DNA from: Elephas maximus indicus
Lineage: Eukaryota > Chordata > Mammalia > Proboscidea > Elephantidae
Direction of reading: 5' to 3'
DNA: 64,000 nt
Assembly (NCBI RefSeq): GCF_024166365.1
Contig: NC_064826.1
Coordinates: 20,112,001-20,176,000, forward strand
Made by a program: the position numbers and the translations under genes. How positions within the stretch are numbered: position 1 is the first letter of the stretch; each line of letters starts with the position of its first letter. Below, one piece after another: positions 59,822 to 64,000 of this stretch. The notes below the pieces were generated by a model. The model was not told the DNA's origin, made no database searches, and saw only the letters and a list, made by a program, of their open reading frames with translations.

Positions 59822-60332
59822 GTAAGTATAAAGTACAAATTATACTTTTCTCCATATTCAAAGATTGTGCTGACTTTTTTAGAGATATACTAGTTTTTCT
59901 GAAAGGACTTTGATCAAAGAATATGTACTGCTGTATATAGCAAGGTGAATTTGTAATTGTCCTCACTCTGGTTATTAGCTTTAGGTGTCTTTTTTTTTTT
60001 TCTTTTTAACTGGAGTGGACTTTACCTTTTTGTATTCTAGGTAGCTAATGGTATATTTATGGTTTCAAAATTTTAATTTCAGGCAAAGAGATGAACTTTT
60101 GTCAAGGCTCACACTTTGGAATGCCCTGCTTTATAAGATATATGCTGTCGTCTTTTGATCTTAGAATCTCAATTTAGAACTTGTTTTATGAAAAATATGA
60201 TGACGTAGTTGCTAATATTTTCATACATTTTTTAATTCTCTTAGTTTTATCTGTACTCATAAAGGCTCTTGGCCATTGGATTTTGCATCTAAATAGTGTA
60301 TTTTAAGGCGTTGCTACCTATGTGGGTTTCAG
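59822..60332 (+). other. ZC3HC1 intron 3
   Basis: A short GT-AG intron (gtaagt ... tttcag). AT-rich, with no repeat recognised. Confidence 0.85.
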
Positions 60333-60416
60333 ATCAGGAACGATGTGCTGAGCTGAAGAAAGCCTTGTGTACTGCCCACGAGAAGTTCTGTTTCTGGCCA
60401 GACAGCCCCTCTCCAG
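60333..60416 (+). CDS. ZC3HC1: ZC3HC1 exon 4 (residues 137-165), end of C3HC zinc finger
   Basis: An 84-base exon completing the first zinc domain. After Tyr137 it reads QERCAELKKALCTAHEKFCF, WPDSPSP, with the HxxxC zinc ligands at H152 and C156 and the conserved W158. The acceptor is gggtttcag ending at 60332 and the donor is gtactc at 60417. The exit is phase 1 (first base of codon 165). The next exon (DRFGMLP in the human protein) is not visible before 64000, so the gene continues off the right edge. A reading frame from 60296 starts in the intron and is not a real start. Confidence 0.95.
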
Positions 60417-60526
60417 GTACTCATTTCCAAAATTCCCTGGTTGTTATTTCTCCTTGGTCATTGAATCTCTTTCTTTTTTTTTAATTTGTAAAAATTTTAT
60501 TTAAAAGGAGTCTGGGCATATAATTG

Positions 60527-60823
60527 TATTGTTTTTATTATTTTTTAATTTTATTGTTAATAATATACACAGCAAAACATACACCAATTCAGCCATTTCT
60601 TTCTGTACAATTTGGTGACATTGATTGCATTTTTGAAGTTGTGTAACCATTCTCACCCTCCTTTTCTGAGTTGTTCCCCACTCATTAACATAAACTCACC
60701 GCTCCCTAAGGTTCGTATCTAATGTTTCGAGTTGCCGTTGTCACTTTGATCATACATAGATAGTTCGAGGCAGACATTCTTTACTAGTTAAGCTAAACTA
60801 TTGTTTGGTTTTAAGGAGACTTC
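60527..60823 (-). mobile_element. Afrotherian L1-like retrotransposon family A, antisense
   Basis: Reverse of the insertion at 26865-27134: aatatacacagcaaaacata, tgtaaccattctcaccctcc, ctttactagttaagct. An AfroSINE lies on its right edge. Confidence 0.65.
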
Positions 60824-60825
60824 GA

Positions 60826-60980
60826 AACCAAAACCAAACCCACTGCCGTCGAGTTGATTCTGACTTATAGTGACCCTATAGGACTGAGTAAAACTGCCCC
60901 ATAGAGTTTCCAAGGAGTGCCTGGCAGATTTGAATTGCCGAGCAGCCATAGCTTTTAACCACTACACCACCAGGGTTTCC
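60826..60980 (-). mobile_element. AfroSINE with 12-base target-site duplication
   Basis: Antisense copy, aaccaaacccactgccgtcg to ccaccagggtttcc, flanked by ttaaggagactt (60811-60822) and ttaagaagactt (60981-60992). Confidence 0.9.
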
Positions 60981-60997
60981 TTAAGAAGACTTGAGAG

Positions 60998-61072
60998 TGT
61001 GTACATACATATATGTATACATATACACACACGTATATATATGTATATATATATACATATATGTATATATAT
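60998..61072 (+). repeat. Alternating purine-pyrimidine TA/CA microsatellite
   Basis: tgtgtacatacatatatgta followed by acac and tatata blocks; largely self-complementary. Confidence 0.9.
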
Positions 61073-61082
61073 TTTCTCTCCA

Positions 61083-61910
61083 ACCTTTTTTTTTATGGTT
61101 AAAATTAGGTGAAGGTTTGCAGAACAAACTAGCTTCTCATTGAACAGTTAGTGCACATATTGTTTTATGACATTGGTTAACAACCCCATGACATGTCAAC
61201 ACTCTTCCTTCTTGAACTTGGGTTCCCTGTTACCAGCTTTCCTGTCTCCTACCTTCTAGTCCTTGCCCCTGGGATGATGTGTCCCTTTAGTCTCGTCGTT
61301 TTATGGGCCTGTTCAATCTTTGGCTGAAGGGTGAACCTCAGGAGTGACTTCATTACTGAGCTGAAAGGGTGTCTGGGGGCCATACTCGGGGTTTCTCCAG
61401 TCTCTGTGAGGCCAGTAAGTCTGGTCTTTTTTCGTGAGTTAGAATTCTGTTCTCCATTTTTCTCCAGCTCTGTCCAGGACTCTATTGTGATCCCTGTCAG
61501 AGCAGTCAGTGGTGGTAGCCAGGCCCCATCTAGTTGTATTGGACAGTCTGGTGGAGGCCATGGTAGCTGTGGTCCGTTAGTCCCTTGTGCCTTTAGTTTT
61601 CTTCATTCTCCGTTGCTCCGGAAGGGATGAGACCAGTGGAGTATCTTAGATGGCTGCTCACAGGCTTTTAAGACCCCAGACGCTACTCACCAAAGTGGAA
61701 TGTAGAACATATTCTTTATAAACTATGTTAACGCCAATTGAGCTAGATGTTCCCTGAGACCATGGTCCCCACAGCCCTCAGCCCAGCAGTTCAGTCCCTT
61801 AGGGAGTTTGGTTGTGTATGTAGGGCTTCCATGATCAGGGGATATTTTTGGTTTATGGTTTAAAAATTATCTCAGGGCAATAGTTTCAGGGGTTCATCCA
61901 GCCGTGCCTT
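61083..61910 (-). mobile_element. Afrotherian retrotransposon family B, long copy
   Basis: Shares gacattggttaacaacccc and aggtgaaggtttgcag with 10705-10899, then extends through caatctttggctgaagggtg, cagacgctactcaccaaagt and gttccctgagaccatggtcc. I recall this as a common elephant repeat; its class (L1 3' part or LTR) is not settled here. Confidence 0.6.
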
Positions 61911-62069
61911 TCTAATATTGTCTATTTTTTTAACGAAAACCTAGTCTTTGAAGTTCCGTTTTCTTCCTGTTTGTACTTTTCAAGAAAAGCTAACATACAT
62001 TTGTATATTATATTGCTACTTAACTTTTATTAAGTGTATTTGATATGACAAATGTTTAGCCAGGCATAC

Positions 62070-62235
62070 CTTATCCCAGCCAGTCCTCACAAGGGCCCTG
62101 GGAGGTAGATATTGTCAACCCAATTGTTTAGGTCAGGAAACTGAGAATCAGAGGTCTTAAAACCAACTAGTGAGGATCCATCCCTGTGGTTTGATCTGAT
62201 TTCAAGTCGTCTGCTTTTCCCGTTATGCCTAGCAG
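62070..62235 (-). repeat. MIR, antisense
   Basis: tcctcacaagggccctggga, gtcaggaaactgagaatcag, gatttcaagtcgtctgcttt. Confidence 0.65.
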
Positions 62236-63109
62236 CCCCATGTTCCACCCAGGAATCTTTTAGAGGGTGCAGTAACAGCACTGACAGTGGCAGATAAACT
62301 GTTCCATTGCTAAAGAAGGCTCACAGGGCCCAGGACGACAGTGCTTACAGATCTACGGTTTATTGCAGGAAGAGAATACGTAATAACAGCAGCTCTGAAG
62401 TAAGGTATCATCCCAGCCACAGGCTGCTCTGCAGCCAGGGGTGTAGAGGGAATGGGTGTAAACTCCAATTTCCTCCCTGTCTGAGGGCCATGGCAGGACA
62501 CACTCTCTCTTGAATCAGGAGCCATTACCAGTGTATGCATAGAAGGAGCCAGGGAGTCCAAACTGTAGTCTCAGGTGGATTTTTTTTTTTTCTTTCCATA
62601 TTTTCTGGTCCTGTAGGCACATTCCTGCTGCATAACCAGCCTCAGCAGCAGAGCCCTCTAGTGGTCTCACCAAGACTTTCTGTAAAACTCCTTCTCGGCC
62701 CCAAGGTTTCAAAGTAACATTATTAGTTCTTGTTTCATGCCTAGACCTGGGATCAGTGTTGTGTAGGTATATTTTGTATTTCAGTAGGAAAACTCAGGCT
62801 TATCCGAAGCCTGCTGGAATTAACCCTTACAGTACCACTAAGAAGAAAAGTAGATGGAAATGACTGTCGAGTGCCATCTACCTCTGATAATGAAGGGGTG
62901 ATAGAAAAGGGATTATTAAGAAAGAAAAAATTTTAAGTGAAGATGACTATGTAACAAGGATTTCCTGCTTTTGGCCTGGCTATTTCACTGTAAAGTACAA
63001 CCAGACTCAGTGCTGTGAGGCTGTGACTCCGCCTCCATCCCGTGCACTCAGTCCAGGTGTTTAGGTCTGCCGAGGGCTCTGTGGGCAGTTCCCTGCTCCT
63101 CTTACTGTA

Positions 63110-63433
63110 CAGGTAGTTCCCAGCTTACGACATGGTTCCGTTCCAACAACTCTGTTGTAAGTCGGTTCTGACGTAAGTTGAATACCTTTTTATTTTTATT
63201 TTTTTTAGTTTTCATTGTTATTGCCTTTTATCATCAGTATCTTTATAAATCCAGTTTTTGTCTTTGAGGGCTGGAAACATTACATATAAACATCTTAGTG
63301 AACATCTGAGAACGAGAACATCAGCAAATGTCAGGCTGCACATATTACTAACGATAAAATACAAAAAAAGAAAGGGATGGATGTTTGTATGGTTCATCGT
63401 AACTTGCATATGTGTTAAATCAGGGACTACCTG
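63110..63433. mobile_element. Short DNA transposon with TA duplications (Tc1/mariner-Tigger-like)
   Basis: Begins CAGGTAGTTCCCAGCTTACG and ends with its near reverse complement gggactacctg, each end flanked by TA (63108-63109 and 63434-63435). It is 324 bases and has no transposase, so it is non-autonomous. Confidence 0.75.
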
Positions 63434-63850
63434 TACACTCTGCTTCTTGATCTCATTTATAACTTCAGCTACCGCCTACTTGCAGAGCTCTGACTCCTAT
63501 CAAGACTCATATTTTCTTTTGATCCAGACTCATATTTTCAACTACCTTCTGAGCATTTCCACATAATATCTTGCAGGTACCTAGAATTCAGCATACTCAA
63601 AACTGTTCATCTTATGCCTAAAACTCGCTTATCTTCCTATATTTTCTCCATCTTGGTAAGCAAGACTAACCTCCTTGTCCAGTTGTCCAAACTGGGAACC
63701 TGGAAGTCACCTCAGAAGCCTCTCCCTATCATCATTCGCCTGGTCTTATTCGTTCTACCTCCTAAAGAGATCTCAGATATGACCTTTTATTTATCCTGTC
63801 CCTTGGTTTGGTTCTGTAACGTCCAGGGGACTTTGGTGAACACCCACAAC
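63434..63850 (+). mobile_element. L2-like fragment
   Basis: ctcaaaactgttcatcttat, ccaaactgggaacctggaag and cgttctacctcctaaagaga follow the L2 ORF order; decayed. Confidence 0.5.
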
Positions 63851-64000
63851 TATTTATACCTTAATGCTTACATTTATTAAGCATATCTAATAAATACAGT
63901 TTTGAAAGTAATTTTTCTAATATTTACCAATAATTACAAACTAAATTAAATTCATTTAAACATTTTAAATTTAAACTATTAATTTTCCAGGACTGACTGT

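Larger units (their letters stand above)
60417..64000 (+). other. ZC3HC1 intron 4, right part missing
   Basis: Starts gtactc. Holds two afrotherian retrotransposon pieces, an AfroSINE, a MIR at about 62070-62235, a small DNA transposon at 63110-63433 and an L2 piece to about 63850. Nothing recognised in 62240-63100. Confidence 0.8.

Overview
This is a 64 kb piece of mammalian nuclear DNA from an afrotherian, most likely a paenungulate such as an elephant. The species is inferred, not proven. The signature is about 35 copies of a tRNA-like SINE (AfroSINE type: a TGGTTAAG A-box region, a GGTTCGAA B-box region, and an ACTCATAGCGACC-like tail), alongside an RTE/BovB-type LINE that shares its 3' tail. 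Old L1, L2, MIR and DNA-transposon debris fills most of the rest. There are no bacterial genes, rRNA or tRNA genes, or CRISPR arrays.

Only two protein genes are supported, arranged head to head. KLHDC10 lies on the minus strand and occupies about 1-47,100; exon 1 (46,833-47,001), exon 2 (18,494-18,580) and exon 3 (1,266-1,487) are present and the gene runs off the left edge. ZC3HC1 (NIPA) lies on the plus strand from 53,173; exons 1-4 (53,173-53,318; 54,953-55,064; 59,671-59,821; 60,333-60,416) are present and the gene runs off the right edge. Each first exon sits in a CpG island. About 6.2 kb of SINE-rich intergenic DNA separates the two start codons. All exon joins keep frame and reproduce the known protein order. 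KLHDC10 exon 2 and ZC3HC1 exon 2 are short and were found from splice sites and protein recognition.

The most interesting gene-level signals are in splicing. ZC3HC1 intron 2 has an ATATCTTTT start, a TTTCTTAAC branch-site match and an AC end, which is the pattern of a minor-spliceosome (U12, AT-AC) intron; no GT-AG alternative keeps the protein. KLHDC10 exon 2 opens with GTAAGA straight after its acceptor AG, so joining it to exon 1 rebuilds a strong donor, as in recursive-splicing exons; the exon is phase-symmetric and could be skipped in frame.

Repeat layout: 1-18 kb (KLHDC10 intron 2) has MIRs, many SINEs, an RTE fragment and antisense L1. 18.6-46.8 kb (intron 1) has sense L1 mosaics at 20.7-27.4 and 36-41.8 kb, an L2 pair in opposite orientations at 32-33.5 kb, an MLT2-like solo LTR at 37.4 kb and a three-level nest at 42.6-45.0 kb. 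47-53 kb (intergenic) has eight SINEs and a decayed hAT transposase remnant. 53-64 kb (ZC3HC1) has an LTR-like repeat, antisense L1, an unexplained GC-rich block at 58.1-58.8 kb, two afrotherian retrotransposon families and a small TA-flanked DNA transposon.

I did not find a clearly new biological system. All calls are by eye and from memory of the families; repeat edges are approximate, usually within 10-30 bases unless a target-site duplication is stated.
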